DNA of 64,000 nucleotides from positions 1 to 64,000 of the forward strand of contig QJPP01001712.1 of NCBI GenBank assembly GCA_003996215.1, in the 5' to 3' direction. Shown in pieces: positions 45,008 through 57,600 of the stretch. This DNA comes from Jaltomata sinuosa. Its lineage: Eukaryota > Streptophyta > Magnoliopsida > Solanales > Solanaceae. Position numbers and translations under genes: made by a program. The notes below the pieces were generated by a model that was not told the origin of the DNA, searched no databases, and saw only the letters and a list, made by a program, of their open reading frames with translations. The stretch's first letter is position 1, and each line of letters begins with the position of its first letter.

Positions 45008-45754
45008 TGGGATCATATAAAGCCTTAAATTTGTGATCTCGAAGCAGAGATGTTAAACACATCCCTTCACACTGTATGACCAATTTTTTGCATTATGATC
45101 AAGCTTTCTGTTAGAATCCACGATATAAATGTTGCTTTCATTGGCCTACAAAAAAAATCACAAGAAGAAAAAGAAAAAAAGAAAAATTATTTGGGCACTA
45201 TGCCTTGCGTGGCTTGAAAATTGCAATTGAGGCTTATGGAGTAAAAAATACTGGGTTTATATAAATGTTGAAAAGAGGCATTGAAGAGTTATTTTGTATG
45301 ATATGGAAAATGTGTTAAAGGCTGCGGTACTATTGCTTTTTCAAAAATTAAGCATGTCTCCTACTTTGTTTAGTCTTGAATGTCCACTACAAGTTGGAAT
45401 GAGATTGGTTCTCATGTGGCTAAGCAACGGATAAAATGAGGGTATCCTATATGATGAAGAAGCTATATATCTCTTGGCTTAGTTGTTATCTAAATCATAT
45501 TATTTTTAGAGGATAAGTGTCATCCAAGATAATTGACAAGCTTAGGAATCTGCCAATAGATTCTTATCATAATTATATTATATTATGAAGAAAAAGGGGC
45601 ACAAATATTATTTTAATAAGATGAGAAAGTGTTGTGGTGATTATAATTTCTCTATCAAAAGTACAATAATCCAAAAAAAATCTACAAATTTGAGGATATT
45701 TTCATTAATACTTCAAGTCTAGTCTTCAAAAGATTAAATATCTCGGCAAAATTT
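45008..45754 (+). other. Tat 3' untranslated region, last part
   Basis: No gene is recognised. AT-rich, with an A/G-rich stretch (45150-45190). It ends in the polypurine tract. Confidence 0.5.
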
Positions 45755-45768
45755 AAAGTAGGGGCATT
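45755..45768 (+). other. Tat polypurine tract
   Basis: AAAGTAGGGGCATT directly before TGTACACAATAAAA. The G-rich tract next to a TG start is the plus-strand primer of Tat elements. Confidence 0.75.
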
Positions 45769-45979
45769 TGTACACAATAAAATTTTATTAAATTTGAATT
45801 CATATAAAATTTGGATTGTATTAAATTTAAAATATATTAGTCCAAATAAATACTATGAATTAATATAATTAAATTAATTAATTAAGTCCAATAAATATGA
45901 ATTTAATTAAAGTCTAATTTTTATTGGGCTAGTCCATTGATTTGGGCTACAAATGATGAGCCTACTTTGCTAAGTCCAA

Positions 45980-46131
45980 GACGTCATTTTATTCTAAAGG
46001 CCTAATTTGGTTCCACATGTCAAATAATGTGACATGCCAAGTCAAGCAAATGAGTCAATAGGATCACGTCACATATCAAAATAATGCATCATGCCTAGTA
46101 AAATCAAAGACCAATAAAAATGAGTCACGTG
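45980..46131 (+). promoter_or_regulatory. ACGT-core motif cluster in Tat LTR U3
   Basis: GACGTCA at 45980-45986, CACGTCA at 46065-46071 and a CACGTG G-box at 46126-46131, all 100-250 bp upstream of the TATA box. Such cores bind bZIP/bHLH factors in plants. No activity can be inferred from sequence alone. Confidence 0.5.
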
Positions 46132-46230
46132 TACAAGTGATATATTTCGACCAATCAAATATTGTCATGTCATTTAAATCTAATTGGCCAAAACAAGCCT
46201 GTCTTCATCACAATTTCTCCATTTTACAAC

Positions 46231-46240
46231 TATAAATAGA
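46231..46240 (+). promoter_or_regulatory. TATA box of Tat LTR
   Basis: TATAAATAGA is a near-ideal plant TATA box, about 460 bp into the LTR. Transcription would start around 46260-46275. Confidence 0.75.
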
Positions 46241-46614
46241 GGTTTTTCATAATTCAGAAAGAACACCAGAATTCCAACAAGAAGCCAAAGAGAGCTTGTG
46301 GATCAAACGCCACAGATTTCTCTACAAGCTACAAGTTCAAGCATTCAACACTCAAGTTCAACTACTACTCAAGATCAAAACCATCAGTTTAAGATCAAGC
46401 TCAAAAGCCCTTGAACTCAAGAACAAGTCAAGATCAAATTAACCAAATTCAAGATCAAACTCAAAGGCCCTTGAATTTATATTCAAAAAGAAGAATCAGA
46501 GGATTCATAGAGATTGTAACACTCATATATTCAAATCAAATACTATAATTATTGCGATATTTTTCTATTCCAATTAATATTTTCTCGATGTGAATTTTAT
46601 TGTATATAATAACA

Positions 46615-47318
46615 TTTGATGTTCTTTAAATTTTATGCTCATATTTATGATCGTCAATGTCTTCACTCTCACTTCAAAGTTGGGTAGCTGTCCTAAAAAT
46701 TTTAAATGGAACTTTCTTTTGTGAGATTGTTGTTTTCTAAAAAAAATTATTGTGTAAGATGCACTAGTATTAGGTGGCAGATAAAACTTGTGTGAGTTTT
46801 CTCTCATATTTTACAAAGTGAAATATGGGATCCCACTTTCCTCAAAATGGGTCAAAGCGTCAGCTCTTCTATTTCTCTCTCCTTATTTCTTTCATTTCTA
46901 ATATTTTCTTGTTCTAGCTGCTTTTCAATTTTATTTTTTTGGTTTAATAAATATTTTTTTACTCAAATAATTTATTTCTTCCCTATTTTAATATTTTCAT
47001 TCATTGAAAGTCTCAATTTTAAAGTTTATAATATAAAAAATCATTTAAAAAAAAATTGTCACGTAAAAGACATTCAATTTTAGCCAAATTAATTAAAAGT
47101 AAATTTTACCTAAATTATGATATTTTGTATAGAAAAATTATATGGCACATCAAAATAAGTTAATTACAACTAAAATGATTTCAGAAATTTTTCTTAATAT
47201 TTTACTTCATAATTCTAAACTCGTTGTGAAGTACAGTTAATATTTGCTTTCCTTATTTTAATCTTTGTGTTATAATTTTTACTCATTATCATTAATATTA
47301 AAAATATGATTTAAATAT
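46615..47318. other. AT-rich DNA between Tat LTR and the next element
   Basis: No gene, LTR or domain is recognised. Probably the older target sequence, contiguous with 58577-59930 before the 11.2-kb insertion. Open frames 46574-46807 and 46847-47083 are low-complexity. Confidence 0.6.
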
Positions 47319-47323
47319 CTTTT

Positions 47324-50300
47324 TGTCACGACCCGATTTCTCAAGTCATGATGGCACCTACAACCCCCCAGTAGGCGAACCAATTCCCGTAGCCCGGAAC
47401 AGCTAGTAATGGGCTACTACCTAACCAATACGCTCAACAAGCTAAGATAAGCAGAAGCAAAATGTAAAGATAAGACAACGCGGAAGCAATTTACCCAAAT
47501 ATATACATCATGAAACTACACCAACTCCAAGACTTGGTATCGACAGTACAGAAGCTTCTAATAGAATACAAGTGCTAGAAGTAACAAAATGATAAGTACA
47601 ACTGTCTCCGAATATACAAAGAGTAACAGTACAAAAGATGAGATGTAGAAAAGCCCCGAACATCAGGCGCTCACCCTAGTCTCGAAGATCCAAAAGCTGC
47701 ACGAGTCTCCAATGCATTCAACAGTGAAAGCTCAGCTAATATCTGCACCAAAAAGTGCAGAAGTATGGTATGAGCACCAAAACCACGGGTACTCAGTAGG
47801 TATCATCGGCCGACTGAGCGCATATAAGATGTAAAAGCATTAAGTAACCGATAGCAAGAAAGCAGTCACTGAAGCAATAAGCAAGGCACAAGGAGCTAGC
47901 ACAGATCATCCATAACCAAGAGCTTCAAGTAACACATGCTAGCACAAAGATACAATTACATAGAATCACAGGTGAAGGAAAGGAGAACACACCTGGAGTC
48001 CTTGCACAATAATATAGGTAAGTAGAGAGAGAGTTGAGAAAATGACGGTATACCGGTAACCTCAAGTAGAAGGAAAAGACGGAGAGCAGTCTAACATACT
48101 CAAAATGGAATCAATCAGTATAAGGAAATCATAACACCAATCCAATAACATGATAGCATAACTAGGGAATCACCTCACAAGTACCACCCTAGGATGAAAT
48201 AACTAGACCATAATAACCGAGAGATACCACTCAGCTTCCCACAAGAATAGAACCAGAGTCTCACACTCTGCTCAGAAGGCCACACAAAAGTGCCTCAATA
48301 AGATAGGACTCCCTAGCCCTCACAATAATCAGATATCCCACAACCGAAACCTCAACAGATTAACCATCACTAATACTTCACTAACCGAGTGCCAAGACAA
48401 ACTCTAAATAAATACATGAGTAAATATAGTCTACCTATAGTCCCAACGGCCGCCTATACAACCGAGGAACACAATCAAGTGAAAGCAAATCCTCTGGCAT
48501 CCCATACTACCGGAGCGTACACTGAACACACAGCAAATAAGGGTGGAATCCAATGCATGATATGATATGATATGATGTGTGAAATAGAATCTCTATATGT
48601 ACCTCCTCCGGTGCCAATCGGGCCCAGCAGGAAGGTTCCATAGAAGGTCTTAGCCCATATACCTCTACTCCATCGTATACCCCTCCCTCCGGCGCACGTA
48701 GCCCGAAGCCCCAGGCCCGGAGCGGCAAGGTCCATGGAGGTCCCCGACCCCATACTAAAACTCAGTATCAAGACATGTCATCTGGAAGCAAGTCCGGGAT
48801 TAAGATAGAGACCCAGTCTCGAATATGCATGCCCAAACCCTGTCCAGGACTAAAGCAGTAGAAAATGCCTCAAAAACCCCTCCAAGGGTGCCCGGGCGTA
48901 ACCGGGTCTAAAACTGTAGTAAATCAAGTCTAGTGCTCCGCCCCGCAGAGACTAGCATCAGTAATAAAATCAAGTCTGGTGCTCTGCCCCGAAGAGACTA
49001 GTATCAGTAATAAAATCAAGTCTGGTGCTCCGCCCCGCAGATACTAGTACCAGTAATAAAATTAGTGCGAAAACATCCAAAAGTCCCCTTTTATATTATC
49101 AACAGTACCAAAAAAGGGCCCCCAGGGCCATGCAGATTTAGGAAAACTGTTAGTAGTGGCTCGTAGCCAAAACTGTAATAAAACATGCAGGGGAAAACCT
49201 TTTTCATGGATGATATGCTCGCACACAAATATCAAAGTATCCCAATGGCTCACAACAACTCCTATCAGCCCTGCACAGGCCCAACAGCTACTCAGCAGAC
49301 ATAACCAGCCTAAAAGGATCATCTCTATGTCCGGGTCTCACGGACATTCCCCAAATAACCCACCATCTATGTTCCAGAGTCAATACAAGGCCACACAGGA
49401 CCACAAAGGTAATATACAATACTACGCGAATACTACAAACAATGCATGAAATAACAGACGAACAAGGTGAACAAGGTCTGGGGTACCAACCTATAATAAC
49501 CCACCCAAGGATGTTAATTAATGCAGTTATAGCCTATATACGCAGAGTCTAGGTAGGAAAGTCATAACCTACTTGTCATCCGATGACTAGCTGCAGGAAC
49601 GGTGTCGTCCAGGCTCAAACTGCTCTGGGAAGCTCCAAATCATAAAAACACTTTCAACTGAAGTCCCAAAGGCATCTCTATGAAGCCTGACCAACCAAGG
49701 TAATGGAAAAATTGCTAGAATCGACGAGGCTGCAAGAACGAGCCATAGCCATTTGATAAGGTGTTAATGTCACACTCGTGACTCCAAAGCATAAAATGAG
49801 GCCAATAACAATAAGAAATGGCAGCTATATCCAACAACAATATTCCACTCACATCTCAAAGGAGCGACGAGCTCCCGAGGCACTATTTAAAGGCGTACTT
49901 CATGTCATTCAATCCAATAACTATTGTGCGTGACTCCATTAAGAATAACACCAATTCCCAGTACCTCCAACACCTTAACACCATCAACATACAACAATAA
50001 CAACCCAATTTAATATGACAAAGGGGCTGCCCAGAGCCACAGATCCAAAATACCACTTCGTGGCTCAGAAATCCATCAAACAATACTAGAACATATAATA
50101 ACGAAGGAGGGTCATAGGAGGAAGGTTAACTTGACAAAAAGCTTTGAAATACCAAGCTAAACATGCTGTTATAAGGGGCCACCACGAGATGTAACAATAT
50201 ACGACAAGGAAACACGACAAACATGCCGATAACAATAAGTTCTCCTCGGAATTGATTCTAAAGCTCAAATTAAGAATGAGTCGAGGATTTAGAACCCTTA

Positions 50301-51233
50301 ACTTCCGATAATCAAATTATAATACCATAAAAATATCACTTCCACGAAATGCCTCCTTGCAGTAGCAACAAATGGAGCCAAAACGACGATAAAACTATAC
50401 CACGACGATGAGCTCGCGACATAAAGCAACTTCCGTTAAACTTCCGAATTGAAAGGATCAAGATCCATGGATTATTTCTAAGGTTTATATCTGATTTTCC
50501 ATGGTTTTTGGTCTGTTTTTATGGGTTTTAAAACGAAGGAGAAGCTGATTTATAAAAGCAAACCGACTTAGGATGTGGGCCCCACTTTGACGTGTCTGCT
50601 TGTGCAGTCTTACGAAAACATGAATTTCTCTCTATTATGAAGTCGTATGGACAAACGGTTTAGTGTGTTGGAAACTAGATTCGTAGACCTTCGATTTGTT
50701 ATATTGGGATCCCACTAACTCTTTATAGATAAGGAGAAACACCCCAAGACATTTAACCCAAATTTGAAGAGAATTCCTTAAAGGAATTTACAATAACTTT
50801 TTCTAAATTTTGTTTCGCAACTTGCTTGACTTCAAAACTTATCATACGACCATTTTTCCATTACAATACCTCATAACACATCCTTATTAGTATATTAGAC
50901 ACTATTAGTCTTACCCCAAAGGCACGGGTTACTTTAAACCTTTCAAACGGGCGAGGTGTTACACGAGGCATTTCTTTAACTCGAATTTTTGAGTAAGGAA
51001 TTCCTCTGACCTAGAACCTTGGTTAAATTCTTTGGTATTACCAAGAATGTTGACGGAAGTCAACGATTCCAAAGTTGAAGCTCTAAAATGAGGAACGGAC
51101 ATAAAGACCAAACAAACGGCCTAGGCACCAAACTACCGGTCTCGATAAGCCATAAATGACTTGGGCCGCTACAAGTAAGATCTAATGGTAAAAGAAAGGC
51201 GAAAATATGTAAATAACCGGAAGGGTCATTACA
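47324..51233 (-). repeat. 3' LTR (left) of the pol-less Del-type element
   Basis: Begins TGTCACGACCCGATTTCTC on the plus strand. Contains a GATAT microsatellite (48553-48580), three 46-bp tandem units (48924-49061) and the segment homologous to 1-2083. Minus-strand TATA-like sequence TCTATAAAG lies near 50717-50735. Open frames 48475-48771 and 49156-49449 recur in both LTR copies but contain no domain. Confidence 0.93.
48924..49061. repeat. 46-bp tandem repeat, three units, in left LTR
   Basis: Units at 48924, 48970 and 49016 start TCAAGTCTGGTGCTCCGCCC and end CAGTAATAAAA. The same three units occur in the right LTR at 56261-56398. Confidence 0.93.
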
Positions 51234-51245
51234 TCATCCACTACT
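51234..51245 (-). other. Polypurine tract of the pol-less Del-type element
   Basis: On the minus strand AGTAGTGGATGA touches the 3' LTR. The related element at the right edge has the same tract at 63466-63477, and both continue into ATCCACTACTAAAAAGACTT on the plus strand. Confidence 0.65.
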
Positions 51246-54000
51246 AAAAAGACTTCCGTACCCGAAAGTCAGGAATGAAGAAAATACCAGAGATTTAAGA
51301 ATAGCAGATACCACGCCCGCACTACTCTCTCGGACAACCCGGGTAGCCTCCACGACCGGGAGACACCCAACAGAACATAAACAAGCCTTAATTTCTTACT
51401 AGCCAAGATAGATTTCAACCTCCAAAGATCTGCCAACCCAAACTGAACCTCGAGAATCTTAACCAAAAAGCACCTACACAACACCGAAACTAGAGCACCA
51501 AGGCTATCAACACACAGAACTCGAACCCTCAAAACCATACCAAGTTTACCAGAAAATCTATCAACCCAAAACTCTAACTCATGAACCTGTTGTTCCTCAA
51601 TACCCCTTTTTTTTATAAACTGAATCCTTTAGCACCATAAATCGGAAGCTACATACAAGTTGAACACCCAAACCACCCTCGAAACATCAACTGACACACC
51701 GGAGATCCATAGTTCCTACTTATACTTTACCATGAACAAAGTCACCTGTTTTATTCAAACTCACTTCAAGCCAAGATATAGGCTACTAGCCTTATCCATC
51801 CAAGATAACAACCCGTAGCATATCATTGAAAATTAAACTTACATGCCCTGACTGACCATCAACCAACGAGCGAACACTTTTGCTAACATCAAACTTGCTA
51901 ACTGAACCGTGTCAGGTCTGAATCAACTGAAAGTGAATGAACCAGGGCAACCTTCCCAAAAGACCCAAACCAAAACCATGATCCTGCAAGAAGTGTGGTA
52001 AGCCTACCACGAAGTCTGTAACCATGAGCCAAGCTCCCAACTCTAGAAAACACTACTGCTACTCCGAACACTCGAACACCATTTGAATGTGAAATTGCCT
52101 TACGAATCTCACCTCAGGAAGAAGTCCACCATGCCACAAATATCAAGTCCAAACACCCCGAAGGCAAAGGAAAAAGGTGCCTGGGGTTCAAAGTTACCAT
52201 CTAGCCATAGAAATTTTTGCATATACTTTCAATTCATTCCTTTGGCTCGAATCAACCGCTCTACTGGTTCTGCAAACAACCAACCACTTCGAAGCATATA
52301 TCCTAACGAACTTCTAGTCCATACTGGCCGAGTCTAACCAACACTGGAACCCCACATAAATAACAACTCTGGAGGAATCAATTAAACAAGCTTTCAAATC
52401 CTCGGCAAACGAATGGCAATTACTAGTCTTCTACGTATCATTAGAACTCAAAATAGCATCGCTAGTCTCAACCCGCACAAGCTGACCACATAAAGAATAC
52501 ACCACTGCTGAAGCTCAAACTTACGCCATTGAGTCTGTCCAACCATGGTAGAAGGACCTCGTACTAACTAGAACACTGCTGAAATCTGGAATATCCCGCC
52601 TCTTGCAGAGGTTAGCCAAGGACTAGGTGTCCAAGGCCAATAGCCGCATCCACAACTGAAGTAAAGAAGCTAAGTTGGCCGCACTCACTGCCTCCCAGCA
52701 CTAGGATGCTGCAACCAAATAGAAACTGCCACGAACCATCCGATGTAACCTGCCAAGCCATAATTCTGAACCCCAACTTTCAAAAGGACCAACTAAAGCG
52801 TTGGTCGAACCAGGATGCTGCCAATGAACCCGTAATAACCCAAGCCAACTAGGCCTGAATATGCAAATTGCCAACACCGCAGTTGCTACTGAAACAAAAC
52901 CAATCGATGGAAAACCCACAACAATGTGTAAACGGCTGAATCGAATCACCGACACACAATCCCAAAGCAAACCTTCATCGCCACCTCAGGCAACTACGAG
53001 GACACATAAACACAAACAAAGCATCATCTCCCTTTTTTTTCAACTAAACAAAAATCCTTCCTTAGCACATATTAAACCTTATAAATCCTTTCTCGAATAA
53101 GAACCTGAAGCCATTACCTTACTTCTCATAGCTATACGTCAAATTCAATAAGGCAGGAGAAGAATAGGCCGGATGCCCAACTCACCCGAAATGCCTACAA
53201 ATACAACCCAACCATGAGGTTACGATCAACACTTAGTCGAAAGTGCTTAAAGTCAAGACCCAATCACGATGCCAACATCCAGAGCTCATCGAAAGAACTA
53301 CGATCAAGATTCATTCGAACTGGAGCTAGAGATACAACCAAACACCCAACGGACCAGGAAGTGGATGAGACTATGGGAACAACCCACATACCTGCCAACC
53401 TCCTAAACTAATGAACAAAGAGGTTCGACTCTAGACACCCGGGAGACCAAACCAATCTATGCACACTAGTATAACCAATATCTCCCAACTGAGGCAAAAT
53501 CTCAACTCCGGCCCAACTACTGGTAATACACCGAACCATCACACGAATCTCTAGCTATGCTAGATAATGGCCTAGGCAACAACCATCTAGGACCGCTCAA
53601 CAAGGGAAACTCAACCACAAGTCCAAAATCACAATGAAACAGGGATAACCCAACTAGAAACAGACTAACAAGAACTACCCACGAACTACAACTCTGGGAA
53701 AACACCTCTCAAGGCTAACTTACCTCAATCCACTACTAAAGAATAAGCTACCAATAAAATAACATATCGATACTACAATTCGAGTAGCCAAACAACTTAA
53801 ACAAGTAGCAGGTAGGCATATAAGAAATTACTCGACAGAAGGGATAGAGTCGCAACACGAGCGGGACTAACATAAGTCGAAGGTAGCAAAAGCCTAACTT
53901 GGAGCAATAATATCAGGAACCTCTAACTCTGGCCCACCAAGAGGAGCATCAAGCTGACGGGATATAACTCTGGGCTGAGTATTCGAAACTAAAGGCCTAA
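51246..54000 (-). other. Interior of the pol-less element, no recognised domain
   Basis: 2.75 kb without a convincing gene. A short stretch at 51250-51350 is weakly similar to the pol 3' end at 63470-63600 (shared TCTCGG and GGTAGCCTC-CGACCGG-like pieces), so the interior may be a very decayed or rearranged pol. Open frames here (51269-51538, 52701-52970 and others) show no known motif. Confidence 0.5.
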
Positions 54001-54600
54001 CCTGCCCTCGCCGAGACAAGCTCAATAAAGGTGACCAATCTCTACACAATGATAACAACCAGTCTGTCTGGGATACACAATCATGGGGTAATTCCTAGCA
54101 AGGTGCCCATGCTCACCACACTGAAAACAACCTATACCAGATGAAGTCCGACGGGAAAATCTTACCTCGTACTCCAATACCGACAGACAATCCTGCTGAA
54201 GAACTAGTAGCTCAACCCTAACTGAAGCACCACTCACAGAACCAGGTACTGAAACACTCACGGGAGGGCTCAGAGTCCTAGCCACGGTGTCTTGAAGCAC
54301 TGAGGTCGCTATAAATCCAATCAGAGGTTGGGCTGACCCCACACCCCCTATCTAGTGCGGTAAAGCCTCACTCTGGAGTCCTGGTGCTGATGGAAGCACG
54401 AAGCAACACGCACAGAAGCCTCGGCACCAACCGCTATCGCACTCGTATGAGGCATCTCAGAATGAATGAACAACCAAAGTTTAGAAGTCAATAGAGCCAG
54501 GAACGCACGATGAGGAGCCAAAAAGATAAAACTTTTCCTAACAATGCCCTGTAGCCTCCCGCAGATAGGATACAAACATCATCGTACTGATCCATGAGAC
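54001..54600 (-). pseudogene. Gag remnant with two zinc knuckles
   Basis: Minus-strand pieces 54348-54575 and 54022-54342 lie in different frames just after the primer site, where gag belongs. The second contains CLSVLEYEVRFSRRT, then GIGCFQCGEHGHLARNYP and, after a short linker, GCYHCVEIGHLY. These are CX2CX4HX4C nucleic-acid-binding knuckles; the last cysteine of the first is tyrosine, and the second is cut by a stop after H. The capsid part is mostly missing. Elements of this kind, with long LTRs and only a gag, are known as TR-GAG; whether this one ever encoded full gag cannot be told. Confidence 0.75.
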
Positions 54601-54646
54601 TCTACTTAGACACTTGCTTCTGTACCATGACACCGGTGAACCTAGA

Positions 54647-54658
54647 GCTCTGATACCA
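54647..54658 (-). other. Primer-binding site, initiator tRNA-Met type
   Basis: Minus strand TGGTATCAGAGC, a perfect 12-base match to the complement of the plant initiator tRNA-Met 3' end, three bases from the LTR edge at 54662. Confidence 0.92.
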
Positions 54659-54661
54659 AGC

Positions 54662-57600
54662 TGTCACGACCCAATTTCTCAAGTCATGATGGCACCTACA
54701 ACCCCCCAGTAGGCGAACCAATTCTCGTAGCCCAGAACAGCTAGTAATGGGCTACTACCTAACTAATACGCTCAACAAGCTAAGATAAGCAGAAGCAGAA
54801 TGTAAAGATAAGACAACGCGGAAGCAATTTACCCAAATATATACATCATGAAACTACACCAACCCCAAGACTTGGTATCGACAGTACAGAAGCTTCTAAC
54901 ATAATACAAGTGCTAGAAGTAACAAAATGATAAGTACAACTGTCTCCGAATATACAAAGAGTAACAGTATAAAAGATGGGATGTAGACAAGCCCCAAACA
55001 TCAGGCGCTCACCCTAGTCTCGAAGATCCAAAAGCTGCACAAGTCTCCAATGCATTCAACAGCGAAAGCTCAGCTTATATCTGCATCAAAAAGTGCAGAA
55101 GTATGTTATGAGCACCAAAACCACGGGTACTCAGTAGGTATCATCGGCCGACTGAGCGCATATAAGATATAAAAGCAGTAAGTAACCGATAGAAAGAAAG
55201 CAGTCACTGAAGCAATAAGCAAGGCACAAGGAGCTAGCACATATCATCCATAACCAAGAGCATCAAGTAACACACGCTAGCACAGAGATATAATTACATA
55301 GAATAACAGGTGAAGGAAAGGAGAACACACCGGGAGTCCTTTCACAATAATATAAGTAAGTAGAGAGAGAGTTGAGAAAATGGCGGTATACCGGTAACCT
55401 CAAGTAGAAGGAAAAGACGGAGAGCAGTCTAAATTACTCAAAATGGAATCAACCAGCATAAGGAAATCATAACACCAATCCAATAACATGATAGCATAAC
55501 CAGGGAATCACCTCACAAGTACCACCCTAGGATGAAATAACTAGACCATAATAACTGAGAGATACCACTCAGCTTCCCACAAGAATAGAACCAGAGTCTC
55601 ACACTCTGCTCAGAAGGCCACACAAAAGTGCCTCAATAAGATAGGACTCCCTAGCCCTCACAATATCAGATATCCCACAACCGAAACCTCAACAGGTTAA
55701 CCATCACTAATCCTTCACTAACCGAGTGCCAAGACAAGATCTAAATAAAGACAGGAGTAAATATAGTCTACCTACAGTCCCAACGGCCGCCCATACAACT
55801 GAGGAACACAATCAAGTGAAAGCAAACCCTCCGGCATCCCATACTACCGGAGCGTACACTGAACACACAGAAAACAAGGGTGGAATCCAATGCATGATAT
55901 GATATGATATGATGTGTGAAATAGAATCTCTATAGGTACCTTCTCCGGTGTCAATCGGGCCCAGCAGGCAGGTTCCATAGAAGGTCTCAGCCGGTATACC
56001 TCTACTCCACCGTATACCCCTCCCTCCGGCGCACATAGCCCCAAGCCCCAAGCCCGGAGCGGCAAGGTCCATGGAGGTCCCCGACCCCATACTAAAACTC
56101 AGTATCAAGACATGTCATCCGGAAGCAAGTCCGGGATCAAGATAGAGACCCAGTCTTGAATATGCATGCCCAGACCCTGTCCAGGACTAAAGTAGTAGAA
56201 AATGCCTCAAAAACCCCTCCAAGGGTGCCCGAGCATAACCGGGTCTAAAACTGTAGTAAATCAAGTCTAGTGCTCCTCCCCGCAAAGACTAGCATCAGTA
56301 ATAAAATCAAGTCTGGTGCTCTGCCCCGAAGAGACTAGTATTAGTAATAAAATCAAGTTTGGTGCTCTGCCCCGCATAGACTAGTACCAGTAATAAAATC
56401 AGTGTGAAAACATCCAAAAGTCTCCTTTTCTATCATCAACAGTACCAAAAAAGGGCCCCCAGGGCCATGCAGATTTAGGAAAATTGTCAGTAGTGGCTCG
56501 CAGCCAAAACTATAGTAAAACATGCAGGGGAAAACCTTTTTCATGGATGATATGCTCGCACACAAATATCAAAGTAGCCCAACGGCTCACAATAACTCCT
56601 ATCAGCCCTGCACAGGCCCAACAGCTACTCAGCAGACATAACCAGCCTAAAAGGATCATCTCTATGTCTGGGTCTCGCGGACATTCCCCAAATAACCCAC
56701 CATATATGTTTCAGATTCAATACAAGGCCACACAGGACCACAAAGGTAATATACAATACTACGCGAATACTACAAACAACACATGAAATAACGGACGAAC
56801 AAGGTGGACAAGGTCTGGGGTACCAACCTATAACAACCCACCCAAGGATGTTAATTAATGCAGTTATAGCCTATATACGCAGAGTCTAGGTAGGAAAGTC
56901 ATAACCTACCTGTCATCCGATGACTAGCTGTGGGAACGGCGTCGTCCAGGCTCAAACTGCTCTGGGAAGCTCCAAATCAGAAAAACACTTTCAACTGAAG
57001 TCCCAAAGGCATCTCTATGAAGCCTGACCAACCAAGGTAATGGAAAAATTGCTAGAATCGACGAGGCTGCAAGAACGAGCCATAGCCATTTGATAAGGTT
57101 TTAATGTCACACTCGTGACTCCAAAGCATAAAATGAGGCCAATAACAATAAGAAATGGCAGCTAAATCCAACAACAATATTCAACTCACATCTCAAAGGA
57201 GCGACGAGCTCCCGAGGCACTATTTAAAGACGTACTTCATGTCATTCAATCCAATAACTATCGTACGTGACTCCAATAAGAAGCACACCAATTCCCAGTA
57301 CCTCCAAAACCTTAACACCATCAACATACAACAATAACAACCCAATTTAATATAACAAAGGGGCTGCCCAGAGCCACAGATACAAAATACCACTTCGTGG
57401 CTCAGAAATCCATCAAACAATACTAGAACACATAATAATGAAGGAGGGTCATAGGAGGAAGGTTACCTCGACAAAAAGCTTTGAAATACTAAGCTAAACA
57501 TTCTGTTATAAGGGCCCACCATGATCTGTAACAATATACGACAAGGAAACACGACCAACATGCCGATAACAATAAGTTCTCCTCGAAATTGATTCTAAAG

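Larger units (their letters stand above)
11084..46614 (+). mobile_element. Tat-type Ty3/gypsy element hosting four insertions (left end off window)
   Basis: Plus-strand gag, protease, RT, RNase H, a second RNase H-like domain, integrase, long 3' untranslated region, polypurine tract and LTR follow each other once the insertions at 12046-12857, 14966-15694, 17098-31443 and 34387-44077 are removed. About 9.9 kb of Tat sequence remains. The order and motifs fit the Tat/Ogre-like lineage. Its 5' LTR and N-terminal gag are not present; the simplest reason is that Athila-1 inserted in gag at about 11083/11084 and the rest lies left of the window. The right LTR ends near 46614, and TTTGA (46615-46619) would be its target duplication. 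Confidence 0.8.
45769..46614 (+). repeat. Tat 3' LTR
   Basis: Begins TGTACACAATAAAATTTTAT after the polypurine tract and ends near ATAATAACA; 846 bp. The U3 is AT-rich and then carries ACGT-type motifs and a TATA box at 46231-46240. The end is placed by the CA dinucleotide and the change in sequence style and may be off by a few bases, since the 5' LTR is outside the window. Confidence 0.72.

Noticed and set aside
48475..48771. A 98-codon minus-strand ORF repeated at 55812-56108
   Set aside because: The conservation reflects the LTR pair, not selection on a protein; no domain, and it is diverged and shortened in the LTR at 60983-61231.
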